From contig JAGYXB010001324.1 in the NCBI GenBank assembly GCA_022495005.1, positions 2,418,001 to 2,482,000 on the forward strand: DNA of 64,000 bases, written 5' to 3'. This document shows, in pieces, positions 1 to 12,342 of the stretch. Position 1 is the first letter of the stretch. The number at the start of each line of letters is the position of its first letter. Under the pieces are notes generated by a model. It was not told where the DNA came from. It did no database searches and worked only from the letters and a program-made list of their open reading frames with translations. The position numbers were made by a program, and so were the translations under genes. The stretch is from Rhyacophila brunnea (taxonomy: Eukaryota > Arthropoda > Insecta > Trichoptera > Rhyacophilidae).

Positions 1-1829
1 ATTAAAATCGTTCACAACATGACATTTAGAAAAAAAGAAATATTAATAAAATAGTATTATAATATATAAAAAAATAGATCAGCAGTAAACAGTAGAAAAG
101 TGTAAATACAAAAAAAATATAAATTAGATACAAGGGAGTACACCGACTGAGCTAAGCAGACCCTATTTTAAGAATTTTTAAAACAATGCCCACTCATATA
201 CTCATCTCACGCAGGTAGAATATGTCAATATCCGAAGTGGTTTTATTGAACAGAGTCATTACCCTCCTAATTGGCATTACCAATAGCAGGTTAGTTCTGT
301 ACCTTGGGAGAGCAAACAACGGATACCCTCAATTCCTAAGATAATTATTATCAGAGACACACAAGCCAATGCCACCAATAATGGTAGAGTTTCCATTTAG
401 GCCGCGTATAATTCGGAAAAAAATATGTAAATAAAGATTCCTACTAAACTTTAAGCTACTTATATTAGTTTTATATTATTTTTTCTATTATATAAAAGGG
501 GATATTCTTCATTTTCATTACTATGTAAAATCAATGATTTTTAGCCAAATAATATTTTACATACAAATGACCATAAAAGGATGGAACTTTGCCTGTACCA
601 CATTATCCTTTGTATGAAAATTTATCGCTATACTCAAATTCGACCTTTTTATTTTGCCTGTTTCTAACCATCTCCAAAAATCACCCATTGTTTTATGCGG
701 TTCAATTTATTTTCATTTATATTGTGGAAAATATTTCGTATTGAACGAAACAATAGGAAATTCAGCTTTGTGTAAGAAAAGTTAATGGGAACGATTGAGC
801 AAACGACGTTTTATCTATTTTAAGAGATCACGGAACCATTGAATAAGGATATAAAACGAGGAGCATATTTTTTTCAAATTGTTTTCGAATAATGTTTTTC
901 TTTTGTGTGGGTATGCTATTCCAAATTCAAGATATTATGCTAAAGATATAATACAAATATACAATAATATATACGTACCTATTCAAAATAAACAAAGAAT
1001 CTTCACAACAATTGAAAAAAATCTGAAAAGTTTTATTTACCGATTACCTAATACCCTTTTGTGACTTAGAGTCTATTTATTAAAGTAAACATCGTATTTT
1101 ATATAAATGATCAAATCTTGATTATACCATTCTAAAACTAGAAAAAAATACCAGGTGGCACTGTCAACACTTTTGTGTTTTTTTTGATTTTTTAACACAT
1201 TCACTTCATTCACAGTCCAAAACCTTTTTAATTTAAATCGAGCATATTCTTATAGAAATTTACATTTTTATAGACATATTAATTTTAAAATCGCGTTTCC
1301 TATCCGACACCATTCATCTGTATATCTTTCTGTCAATCTATCACAAATTTTATTAACTGTAATGTCGTTAAATATTTTTGATATGCTAGTACTGCACTGT
1401 AAGCACCTGTCAAACTATCATATCGATTTTTTTTCTTTCACGACCCGATTATAATATAAGATTCACTTATTTGCGTTAGTTGATTTTTTAAATTTAGAAT
1501 TTGCGTGTTTGTTTTTTTCACCTTAGCCCTTTTAATATGTCTTCTCGCCATCTCCTACATATTAACATACTATTATGTTTCCTCTCATGCATTACAGATA
1601 GACTTCAGAAAAATAATCTTGTTAAATAAAAAATATGAATAATACATCACTTAAAATTCGTTTTTCCGATTAGTTTCAATTACTAAAACAATTGATTATC
1701 AGTATTTTGTATATTTAAACTTTACGCATCATCATCAGCCGACGTCTATAAATGTACTTTTGAGTGAAGTGAAGCGGTAATCAATCATACAAAATAAATG
1801 TCTATTAACGTGTACTATGCTGTTTGTAT
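1..1829. other. AT-rich DNA, no gene recognised
   Basis: No reading frame here looks like a protein I recognise; the 61-codon frame at 879-1064 has low-complexity composition. The only repeat trace is the string CATCATCATCAGCCGACGTC at 1727-1746. It resembles the reverse complement of the extreme 3' end of the RTE-type LINEs seen elsewhere in the window, and too little remains to be sure. Confidence 0.5.
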
Positions 1830-1837
1830 TGTTTCAA

Positions 1838-2255
1838 ATCGAGCTTCAGTATTAGGGCCATACCTAAAGTAAAATTTGATATAAATAAAAAAGATTTCAA
1901 GTTATACACATTTATATTTTTATAAAAATTGATATTTTTTAAAATAAATATAATAAATATTAAAACGATTTATTAGTCAAAAACCTACACGACGATAAAT
2001 TGAAAACTTAATAAACTAAATTTTAATAATAAATATGACCATAAAATATTAAGCAATAATAAGATGTGACCCTGCAACGAATTCACATTTTTTACAATTG
2101 TTAGTTTATCTTTGAAATAAAAAAAAAATCTCTTTCACGTCACATATTTATTAAATAATACAGTTGAAATTGTAAATTATCAAAAAAAAAATCTCAAATT
2201 GCAAGCTTCGTATTTTTCCGCTAGGTTCTCTGTTGGCATACTTCTCCCCCGTAAT
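1838..2255 (+). repeat. Repeat family A, copy 1
   Basis: This stretch matches 5640-5870 directly and the reverse complement of 44748-45330. Shared blocks are TTGATATAAATAAAAA (near 1880), AAATATGACCA (near 2032), TTCACATTTTT plus TACAATTGT (near 2081), ACAGTTGAAATTGTAAATTA (near 2161), CTCAAATTGCAAGC and TTTTTCCGCTAGGT (near 2214-2226). It has no coding potential. The copies differ by many small changes, so the family is old. Its class is unknown; a non-autonomous DNA element is possible. The boundaries are the limits of visible similarity. Confidence 0.6.
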
Positions 2256-3174
2256 CGTTATGTATTACCTTATGCTTACGCAGTATTACAACATCATGAT
2301 GTTGATTATTTTAATATTATTGAAATTATACCTGTAAAAAGTGATGCTACTATTATATAATAACGTATAGTTAAATGCTGTAAATAATATTTGCAGCCAT
2401 ATGTATGATATTCCTAGATGTATGTCACATAAAGTAGCTCCCACGGTCTGATGACTTCGCCGAAGTTCAGTAAATCTCGTTGTTTTCCGCACAACATGGT
2501 TAAACATAATCGTTCCGCGTAATATACGGCTTATTCTTTATCCGCCCGCGTTCCTAGATGCAGTCATAAATTCTCTACAGACTCTTTTACTTATCTACTC
2601 AGTCATACACGATAAATAAATGTGTCCCCAGCAGCTTTCTTCCGATACACCGCAAGTATTCTGCTGCGTTTGAATCCAAATGCTTTTCAACCTCTTTGGA
2701 TGTTATTCTCGATAGAAACGCGTGAGTTATCGCCCTAGAAAAAATAGTTTACTAGGTCAACGACTGTACCTACATATAGTTTTTATGGTAAAGAAATACG
2801 TCCTTATCTTTGGTAAAAATCACTATTTCCGCTTCACACGTGACATATTTATACCTATAATGTAGAAAGTATCGAGAATGAATAATAGAACGCGTGCAAT
2901 TGTATGATAAATTAATTTTAACATAATTTCATCGAGGTAATCGTGACGCCTCAAAAATAGAACAAATATTTTCTTTAAAATGAGTTAATATAACATACTA
3001 AAACTTCCAAAAGTATCATCACTTAAGATAATCTCCTCCAGAACCCTATAGAGACCGGAAATATTATCGAGCTGACTCAAACAGATATGAACAGGGTTGC
3101 CTACGAGACAGCAATTTTCTAGCAATTAAATTAATTAATTGTATAGTCACTCTGGCAATAGAATCATGTCCAGC
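2256..3174. other. No gene recognised
   Basis: Unassigned AT-rich sequence. The 73-codon minus-strand frame at 2286-2507 has no recognisable motif. I see no repeat shared with the rest of the window. Confidence 0.4.
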
Positions 3175-3267
3175 CCTTAATGCAGCGATTTCCAAACAGG
3201 GAGGCGCGAAAAGTTTAACACAAATGTAGCCACAGGTGTGCAGTTCGCAAATACATAGTTTAATAAA

Positions 3268-3512
3268 GACCCTGGGGGCCCGAGTATAACAGATATCACA
3301 AATTTACTCTAATAATTTAAAAATGTCGTCTGCGGCACTACTTTGTTTCAAGACTATTAAATATTTTGAATATGTGATTGTGCGTTGTAATTTGATGTGA
3401 TACCTATATGATGATTGCTATAGATACTTAAGGCCTTTAATCTCAGCGATAGGTAGGTGGGCCCGCCTAAAATCCTGGCCTGGGGGCTCGCTTTAGGATG
3501 TGGGGCCCATGA
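3268..3512 (-). mobile_element. Family-E element nested in the hAT transposon (degraded)
   Basis: CTGGGGGCCCGAG near 3268 begins the similarity, and GGATGTGGGGCCCATGA closes it at 3512. The interior carries ATATCACAAATTTACTCTAA and GTCGTCTGCGGC, matching the bodies of the family-E copies at 17.5, 29.6 and 38.3 kb in the reverse orientation. The left terminus is decayed, so no target duplication could be checked. This copy is more diverged than those at 17.5 and 38.3 kb. Confidence 0.6.
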
Positions 3513-3675
3513 TAGAATCCATTTGTCAATGAACGATGATGAATTTGGATTGACTACTATTGAAAAGGAAAAAAAAATATAGAATTATCATGCGATAATT
3601 CATTGAAAATAAACCCTAGCTCAATTTTGATTGAATCGAAGTGAAGAGTAATATAATACTTTGTCAAGAAAAGCA

Positions 3676-3846
3676 ATGCAAGTTGTAAGTAAAGTACTGC
3701 TACCATTCGTAACATCATATTTATGCGAAACTGGATTTTCTGCATTAGCAGCAATGAAATCCAAATATTGACTCCGTTTAGTAGAAAAAGAGCACTTTGT
3801 GCTGATAAACAAACATATCCATCGCATGAAAAACAATTTAATTTAA
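3676..3846 (+). pseudogene. hAT transposase C-terminus remnant
   Basis: The frame reads through a LLPFVTSYLCETGFSALAAM-type segment, the characteristic hAT C-terminal dimerisation region (ZBED5/FAM200-like hATs share the CE.GFS.L..KT/SK.R pattern). An in-frame TGA at 3769-3771 sits where the family usually has a basic residue. After it, similarity continues (a VEKEHFVLINKHIHRMKN-type tail) to TAA at 3844-3846. Upstream catalytic and BED zinc-finger regions are absent, so it cannot encode active transposase. It lies inside the TIR pair at 3183-4049, as expected for a deletion derivative. Confidence 0.8.
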
Positions 3847-4057
3847 AAATGAATATAATAAAAGTAGTAAAATCTTATTTTTATAATTATTTTTTTTTCA
3901 TTGATGTATTATTAAGTAGGTACCTAATATATTTTTGGCTATTTAAAAAGGTGTCTGTATTATTTAATAAAATAAAGGGGGTTGTGGGGCGCCAAGATTC
4001 GATTTTTTTTTAAAGGGAGGCCTAGTAACAGAAAGTTTGGAAACCACTGCCTTAATG

Positions 4058-5639
4058 TATGTAAATTACTTATTTTACATACTTTAATATTATCATATTT
4101 TTTATATTTAAAAGCCTAGATTCATTGTAAGGTATAATTAATAATAATTGTAGATATTCAGCATGTAGCAATTCTGTAAGATATTAATAAATTAATCATA
4201 ACGCATCAGCAATAAATAAAATATTTCTTTCTTATTATCAGGCATCAGCATAATTTTACCAGTAATTGAGAGATCCAAGCTAAATTCCAGCCATCATTGT
4301 ATTATTTGTATTCTGATTTTAAATATTTTTTATAAAATGTTCCAACACTTTATTAGAATTTTATAAGTTCCGGCCTATCAAAAAAAATATCAGGCATCTC
4401 TTGCTACCCGCTATTTTTTGTGGGTTGATACTAAATCTCTCTCTATTAGAGATATGTTTCTTGCACATAGGATGTGAGTCGAAAATTATCTTGTGAGAAA
4501 AAAATAACGATGGAATGCCCACATGGCGTCAAATTTTCGACCTCGGCGATAGAAAATATTTGTGAGACAGGAAGAGCTCTTCGGACTTCATTTCGCGGTG
4601 GTTGTATAGACTGCTGTATAGAAATTTTACAACGCCATAATCAATATTTAACAACACTGTAATCTCCCTTGAACAAATCTTGTCGTTCTCTTCGACTATC
4701 CGATGACCTCTTTATCTCTATGAATTTATCTAATAGCAGACGATATCACCAGCCTGCCTACCAAGTGAGAGGGATTACCTAAAGCTCCATCTATTTCCTT
4801 CATAGCTGATTAATTGGCAACCAACGCGGGGCATATTATGCTTCTTGGTTTTGATCTACTGGAATCAAGAATCAGGTGTATATTTTTTTACCCGGACATA
4901 CATTCTGAGAAAATTGGAAATGTATAAGAAATATTATTAATTATTTTTACTATTCCTGCCTTCCTGAATACATTCAAGTTTAGGGTGAACAATCATTTAA
5001 TTTGACTTGTTGAAATAATAGAAGTATAATGTTATAAAAATGATTATCATTATAGAAATGAAGTAATAATTATTATGAACTAGTATTTAAATTGATATAA
5101 TTAATATTTATACAGCTTAGTTTTCTTTACTTATTGAGTTGGAAAAATAAAATAGATAGGTAACTAAAAATATGCCGCAAAAGGTAAATAAGTGCACAAA
5201 TGTGATAGTAACAAAATATTTATATATGATGCGGGTGTATGTACCTAGATATACCAGAATATGTTATTTAAAGCGATTAGATGAGTTTTCAGAACAAAAT
5301 AAAAATATATTACATCATTTTCATCCTAGAGCCGGAGTGCATAGTTATGAAGCGTATACTCTACACACATTATATTATAAAATAGAAAATGCATCAGTAG
5401 TCTGATGCTGAGTATTTCTGCTACACGGAAGTACGTTGGAACATGTATATGTCTGAAGCGATTGACGACATAATATATCCACATTTCAATGGTTTTCCAT
5501 GTAGCGGAGGTACTCAGCATTTACCCACTAATTAAATATTTTGTTCAAGATTGTTTTTTTTACCCAGTCTCTCAAAAGGTTACCGACCACTAATGTAGAT
5601 AGTGTTTGTTACTTTTTCAAATTTAGTTAAACCCAAAAT
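4058..5639. other. No gene recognised
   Basis: AT-rich sequence with no supported gene. Frames of 62-77 codons (4474-4662, 5172-5405 and 5326-5520 on the other strand) show no family motif. A short inverted similarity occurs inside 5405-5520: GATGCTGAGTATTTCTGCTACA against TGTAGCGGAGGTACTCAGCA. It might be a small MITE or a hairpin. Confidence 0.4.
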
Positions 5640-5872
5640 CCAAGTCATAGTCAAAATAACGTAACTGGGGAATTAAATATGTAACAAATTCACATTTTTT
5701 TTACAATAATTGTAAGTTCATCTTTCACTTAAAAATTTTTTTTTTAATGTTTTCAGATACATATTTATTAATTATTACAGTTGAAATATATTGTAAATTA
5801 TCAAAAAATGTCTCAAATTGCAAGCCTCTTTTTTTCCGCTAGGTGCCTCTGTATGTACAACCCTCTCCCTTT
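5640..5872 (+). repeat. Repeat family A, copy 2 (truncated)
   Basis: Shares AACGTAACT, GAATTAAATATGTAAC, AATTCACATTTTTT, TTTTCAGATACATATTTATT, ACAGTTGAAAT and TCCGCTAGGTGC in the same order with 44748-44960 (reverse strand) and 2076-2255. The right end has a CAACCCTCTCCC-type terminus that lines up with CAACCATCCCCC in copy 3. Only the half next to that end is present. Confidence 0.6.
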
Positions 5873-8800
5873 TATCTTATATTTGTCTTACTAAGGTTAA
5901 AAATATAAATTAATAATTCAAGAAATACATAGTACTAGGTAATAAAATTTAAAAAAAAAATTAAATATTTGTCGGAAGTTGAATTCGAACCCACGCCAAC
6001 AGAATTTTTATACAATTACTGCAGTCTTACTGCAGACGGTGAAAAATTATAATAAATGTTACCAAGCTGTCACTCATCTAAGTAGTATCCGCACCCAATG
6101 TTGCTTAACATCGATAATCAGACGACAACCTTAGAAAGCGCTCGGCTAGCGTGCTCGTAGCGATGACGTGAAAAATTGTAATAAAATAGTAATAGTAACA
6201 TTTCTGCGTTACATTTGAATTTCTGCACACAATTTTAATATCACGTTGAGCGGTAAAACATATACATGTTAAAATATAGTTTTGAAAACTTACGCCACCA
6301 AAGCAATGGAGTTTCGACATACAAAGCTTTTCTGGACCGACAATAGACTTGGTAAATCCAGATAAAAAAACGTTCTGGCTAGTTTCACTAAGCCATAGAC
6401 AAAAGGGTTCTTTGAAATATATCGAAATAAACCTGCCGGGTGTCTTTAAAGGTATCCGCATAAAAATATTTACATGAATAGATATTCTTCTGATAAATAG
6501 TATACTACTTCAAGTTTTGTTAGGAAAAAAGTAATAACCAATTATTAGCATAGAAAACCAATAAAATATTTAAAAACACTATTTCAAAAAGCAGTGGAAA
6601 ATTGTATCAGAATAATATTATTAATGACATTTATTAACGAGGGGGATTTTTACAATTTAATTATACTAAAAAAATATCACCATTCATATTTTACGCCAAA
6701 CTAAAAAAATCAGGTACCTAGATAAAAAAGTAACAACATTATGATATGAGTAATTCGTTTACTATACGCCGAAATGAATTCGCAAATACCACGACTAAAT
6801 TTTGCTACTTTATTGATTTATTAATTTGTAAATTTCAATATAAGTAAATAAATAAATTTGAATTTTAAATTTATCACTCTTAATTTGAATTTAAATTATA
6901 AAACAAAAACATTCTATCAAAATATTACGGATGTATTATTAGTTAGTAAAGTATATTTTGTTGTTAATTTTTGTTAACCACATCTCTTTGGCCACATTTT
7001 GCGTACTATGCACTATCCAGTATCCTTAAAATTAGTAGTTATGTCGTGACCACAATTAATACTATTATTGTCTTTTTATGAATGACACATAACATTATGA
7101 TTTCTTATGAAATCCAAATAAATATTTTTATTCTAATTATATAAATCATATTCGTTGATAATTTTTTATACAATACCAGCACATAATCAAATCGTTAAAT
7201 AGTCCTTAATTTTAAAGAATTATTGCTTTTTATAAAAATAATAATGCACTTTACCTACTAAGCTTTTCAGTGTGTTATGCACGATTTTCACAAGGGTTTT
7301 TTTCTGACAAGTGATGAAATAAAAATGGTACTTTTCACTTTATCTAAGAGGAAGGTAGAATAAATTTTAATAAACGTTCTATAACTAAACGTGTCAATGT
7401 TGTGAAAGGTATGAGCATTGTTCTTTCTAGTAACACAAGGACGTATATATAGACCGCATCCTGAATTTGCTGAAATAGGTAGAATATACTCAAATTCTCT
7501 TCACGAGATATTTTAAATATGGTAAATGAATTTACTCTATCTGTTATATAACATGATTTTAATATTATGATTGTTGCTTGTGAACGACATTGCCCATGAA
7601 CACTGCTTGTCTGAAGAGTAATAAAATAAAATTCGAGTAATATACGAAAAGTCTGTAATATATAGCATTATTTCGGTTGACAAATATATTGACATTGTTA
7701 AACTAAATATTATTAAACATTAATGGATATTTGCAAGAAAATTAATTATTTAATGGGTTACTAAAGCTATGTTTAGAGTCCCAAAACTACGTCAGGAATA
7801 GTTGTTTTGAGACGAACTTTTATATAATATTTTACGAAAAATAGGTACGTAAATGATGAAACTAAATAAAAGTTCTCTTATTCAAAAGTAATTTCTTGTT
7901 ATTTTGAAAATTGTCACGCTATTGATACAGATATTTCTTAATGAAAAAGATAATATGTTGTTTTAGTAAAAGTGTTACTAAATAATAACCAGTATCAGTA
8001 AATAAAACAGAACCTTTCTTAAACGTTTATTGCATGTTTTTTCAGTATGTGTTTATATCTAAAATGGCTTGTGAAAAACATTTTTTTTATATCCATAAGA
8101 CATACTATAACGTCTAATTAATTGTTATAGATCTGCAATAAAAAGAATTCGGGACATAAATAAATAATAATACTAATAATTTTAATTTATTGTTTGTACT
8201 ACCACACAATAATATTTAATTAACTATGTGGTAAATTATTATTATATTAGTGACATTGTAAAAAATGAAAATAGAAAACAAAATTTAATGCATTTTAGAA
8301 TATACAACGAATACGATATCTTCCAGTATGACACTAGAAATGCTTTCTTTTTTCAAATATCAATAGACCGTCAATAAAGTAGGATGTTTATGATAACAAC
8401 GTATTATATGCATTGAAAAGGGAAAAATTAGATAATTTACACAAATTATTAATAGAGTTATTTCTATCATTATATCGAAATAGTTAGAAATGTCGCAAAT
8501 ATGCGATAGTATGAAGTAAGGAGTGTCAGTTAGGGCTAGTCATTAATATGATTTCAAGCATGACAACAATATTTAACAATGTAATTTTAAATAAAGAAAA
8601 ATAACTTGGTCAAAATATGACCAAAAATTAGTAGATAATTAAGTCTTTCTTTCTCTATAACAAAGAATATTAATAAAAATAAATATACTTCTTGTCACTG
8701 ATATATTAATATATTCATACATAGTAGTCATAGTATAAGCTCATGTGGAAAAAATACTAAGTATAAAGCTCAAATGTGTATGTTAGTATGGTTATAATAT

Positions 8801-9769
8801 TGTATGCACTCTGACATTTTACTCTCACGATATGGTGCGATGTTTAAACTAATGGATCAGATTATATCACTTGTGTGACCATCCAAAAAAGGAAGAATAA
8901 TGAGAACAAGAGTTTATTTAAAATAAACACGAAAGTTTAAAATATCTAGACGCTTTAGGGTAGTACAACATGCACCAAGTTGAATTATTCAAACAGTCAA
9001 AAGATAAAACTAAAATAACAGGCAGCTAGTGGCGGTGAGCTGTACCGATACACGAGTTACACAAAGTAGAGCGAACATCCCTGGACGGCAGTTATAAATT
9101 TTCTTCTCATTCCATGCCCGTGTAAATCAAGGGCTGTCAATAAGTAAATGAAACTCGTTAATCTCTTATGTCTCTAAAAAACGATTTAATTTATATATTA
9201 GGTACCTAAACAGGTAATTGGATTCAAGAACCGTAGGTTAAAGTCATATAAATTTTTTTTAACGAAAATTATTTAAGTAAAACGTTATATGTATGAAATT
9301 GAGGGCTCCAAAAAAGACAGCATCCAAAAGAGTTCTAAAATATAAATAGTTTAACATTTTATATTTTTTTCAGAAATATTATATTAATAAAGCACTAATC
9401 CATTTTAAATGACTTGCCAACATTTTACGAAACCTGTCGTTTTTATGTCTACAGCACCCAATTAAAAAGTTTTTTTTAATATATGTATTTATTTCCATAT
9501 ACATACCATGATATTGATTGATTAATAATTAATGTCATTGTATATTTATATTAACCATTGTCAAACAATATAATATAATACATAATATTCTGCATTTTAT
9601 CTACTTGAAATTATGTGAAAACTACTAAATGTATTTTGTTGTTTATTGGCTTTCATATAATATTCATTTTTTAGCATCAGGAATAACAGGTCATGAGGTA
9701 AAATAACAGAAGTGTAGTGAAACGGAGTAGTAATAGAAATGAAACAATCACAAACACAAAGTGTTTTTA
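5873..9769. other. Long AT-rich stretch with one tRNA-like fragment
   Basis: No coding gene is supported; the 118-codon minus frame at 6105-6461 has no recognised domain. At about 5965-6050 on the minus strand lies GGGTTCGAATTC. It resembles a Pol III B box and probably marks a decayed tRNA-derived SINE. The rest, especially 6480-9770, is very AT-rich with scattered ATAATATTAT words and no repeat I can match elsewhere in the window. Confidence 0.4.
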
Positions 9770-9782
9770 AAAAAATCGATAA

Positions 9783-9860
9783 ATAAAACGTGACCTCATC
9801 TGGAATCGAACCCGGACAAGGCCAGAGTCATAAGCACTGGACTGCAAGGGTTGCTGAAAG
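9783..9860 (-). repeat. tRNA-derived SINE fragment
   Basis: The reverse strand reads CAGTCCAGTGCTTATGACTC followed by GGGTTCGATTCC. This is the spacing of a Pol III A-box-like and B-box pair, with the B box matching GGTTCGANNCC. A poly-A-like run lies 3' of it (AAAAAAATCGATAAATAAAA on the + strand at about 9768). There is no intact cloverleaf, so this is a SINE head rather than a tRNA gene. Confidence 0.45.
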
Positions 9861-12126
9861 GCGCAGGCTCGAAGATGAGTGACATACAATTTATTAAAAA
9901 ATACCAAAGGTTAGGCGAGTGAACGAGGGCAAAACAATACCTCTACATGAACTAAGAATGTAGGAGCTACGAGTATAAAGATACTGTTGTAAGCTTTTAA
10001 ATAAAATCAAGCTTATATTTAATACGCCAATATGCCACTAGTTTCTATTATATAAAATTAGTATGTACTTATGTATCTTTATATTTTATTATTAATATTA
10101 TCATAAAATATTATAAGGAAATTCTTTAAGAATTATTATTGATGCTAACAGCATTGTTTTTAAAACTTAACTCAGTTTTAAATGGTTTTTAATTATTTTT
10201 AAGAGGTGTAATAATCATTGACATCATCAAGCTCTGGACGGTAATTCTTGATAAATTTGACTTTGACTTTTATAAATGAAACTTTTGTTGTTAGTAGGGT
10301 TTGGCTAACAATTGAATGGGAATTTTCTCTATGTATAAAATATAAATCAATAAAAACGAAGTATGTACATAAAAAATGCACTGCATAGTTACACGTTGTG
10401 AAAAAAGTGTATGCCATGCGTACACCGAACTTCTTGTTGTAAGGTAGCTTTTATTTGTATAAAAATATTAAACTCAAGCTAGCGTTAAGCTTTGTAATAA
10501 TAATTATGAAAAAACATAATGAATTTGGGTAGAGAATCAGAGGTATCCTTGCTGGCGTTGCAGTCACCGGGCGGACGCGCTCTCGGCGACTGGGGACCGA
10601 CCCGTCGACCTGGAAAAGTTTTATGTCCTTAAAGTCTGGCAAAAAATCTTCTGCACTGTTGAAGAAAATAATTTCTGCATTTTGCTTTTCGAGATAAGAA
10701 TAATAAGCTATTCGCCTTGGACGCTCGTAATGTGTTATGTAGCTCCTGCTTTAAAAAGACTAACATTTCAAAATTATTATTGATTTTTAGTTAAGAAAGT
10801 TAATAATGATATTATGATAACGTTGCTATCACTATACTCAACACTCAATTGTTAACAACTAATTTTATCATAATACGTATCTAAGAAGTCCGAAAATATT
10901 AAATGGTGAAACCTAGCCAAGTTGAAAATAAAATATTTCCCAATTAAAATTTAAAATCAAATTCCACCAATCACCCTAAATAGAAAATAATATTATTTTT
11001 AAATAATGTAGCTTTAATAAAAAAAACTATACACTTACTTAATATTATTTTGAATGATATGAGATCTAATATTATTTAAAATGTTTTTAAGGACCATGCA
11101 ACAATTTTCGAGGTATAATTAAATTTATTTTTAAGTAGTATTTTTATTCATAAATAAATCTGCAGAATCTAGTACCTGGTACATTTGTGTTCAATTTATT
11201 GTGTATGCTCGAAAATTATTGCGTGTGTATGAAAATTATTGTATGTGTAAGTGTGTGTGTTTAGTTTATTGATTTTTTTTAAATAAAACCTTATGGTTGT
11301 AGGTCATTCGATATATTATTTCATTTGTAAATCATTTACCAGATTTTGATCTTAAAACAAGCTCAAAAATTTTTTTCAAATTGAAACACGAACGCCATTC
11401 ACTTTTTTTTCTAAAACTTTTATTGTTTTATGTAATCGAAATTTTAATGGGGACAAATAAAAAATATTGTAATTCACAATGGCAAATAACATCAATTTTA
11501 TTTCGGCGTTGAAAAAATAAATAAATTAATATGAGTATAAAATATTAATAAGATCAAAACGTAGCCAATTACATAATATTATGACGGCTCCACAGTAAGA
11601 CCGGTGAATGTCCAAGTGAAATGATTTAGAGATACGAGTATATGCACTTAAAGGTTTAAATCGGTTGCAAAAATACAGGTGTCAAGAAATAAATGAATGT
11701 ATTTCTAATTTTAAAGTATACAGTCATATAAGAGTATTAATAATTGTTGTCAATTAATAGTAGTTGATATTCTTGTGATCAGTAAAAAAAATAATAAAAC
11801 ATAAGTTGTCATTAAAGTCCGAAAGTACCACTGCATAAATGATGATTGTTCATACTGACACCCATTCAAGAACAATGATTGTCCATTTTAACTCTGTTAT
11901 TTTTTGTTTATTATTCTGCGTTTCTTAAATTTCCACCATGAGGAAGATCATCATAATATTCCTTTGTTTCAAGCCGGTAAAATTTCTTCAGGAACTGCAG
12001 CTAGTTATATTTTTTCAGTCGATATCGGTAGTCTGTTCTTGTATACTAGACCGTGTAGTTTAAATTCATCTGCATGTAACCTAACCTAACCTTACAGGTG
12101 TCCGCAGCTTGATAAGTTGACAACGG
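9861..12126. other. No gene recognised
   Basis: AT-rich and unassigned. A short GC-rich patch at 10550-10620 contains GGGCGGACGCGCTC and GGGGACCGACCCGTCGACC. It stands out from the background, but I cannot tie it to a gene or repeat. Near 12075 is CCTAACCTAACCTTACAGG, which has two or three telomere-like CCTAA units and is too short to interpret. Confidence 0.35.
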
Positions 12127-12136
12127 GACATACAGT

Positions 12137-12332
12137 GTTTTTTTTTTTTTTTGAATTATTAATAACCATGTCCTTGCTTTTTCGTACAAGGTGGTTGTTA
12201 GTAATTTTGAACGATCACAAACACCCAGGCTTTGAGAAAAACACATAAATGTTTTTGTCATGACCGGAAATCGAGCCCAGAACTCTCGGGTGGAAGGCCA
12301 GCGCCTTACCCACTGCACCACGAGAGCCACCT
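12137..12332 (-). repeat. tRNA-derived SINE (family S2), full length with target duplication
   Basis: Read on the minus strand, the head is GTGGTGCAGTGGGTAAGGCG (A-box-like) followed by GGGCTCGATTTCC (B-box-like). The body runs through TGTTTGTGATCGTTC and AAAAAGCAAGGACATGG and ends in a 15-nt poly-A (T run at about 12138-12152 on +). Near-identical flanks GACATACAGT (12127-12136) and GATATACAGT (12333-12342) form a 10-bp target duplication with one mismatch, as expected for LINE-mobilised SINEs. A second, 5'-truncated copy lies at 43128-43210. Confidence 0.85.
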
Positions 12333-12342
12333 GATATACAGT

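Larger units (their letters stand above)
3183..4049 (+). mobile_element. hAT DNA transposon, internally deleted, with perfect 8-bp target duplication
   Basis: The left end CAGCGATTTCCAAAC (3183) and the reverse complement of the right end, CAGTGGTTTCCAAAC (ending 4049), form hAT-style terminal inverted repeats. They are flanked by identical 8-bp copies of CCTTAATG at 3175-3182 and 4050-4057. The 867-bp element keeps only the C-terminal end of a transposase (3676-3846) and has a family-E element inserted at about 3268-3512. It is therefore non-autonomous and itself a target of later insertion. The TIR pair, the exact 8-bp duplication and the hAT transposase signature agree, so the superfamily call is strong; the family within hAT is not assigned. 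Confidence 0.9.

Noticed and set aside
3723..4013. 96-codon + strand frame in the hAT element
   Set aside because: Out of frame with the recognisable transposase remnant and rapidly becomes low-complexity.
12072..12095. Telomere-like CCTAACCTAACC sequence
   Set aside because: Only two or three units, without extension; too short to be a telomeric or TRAS-type signal.
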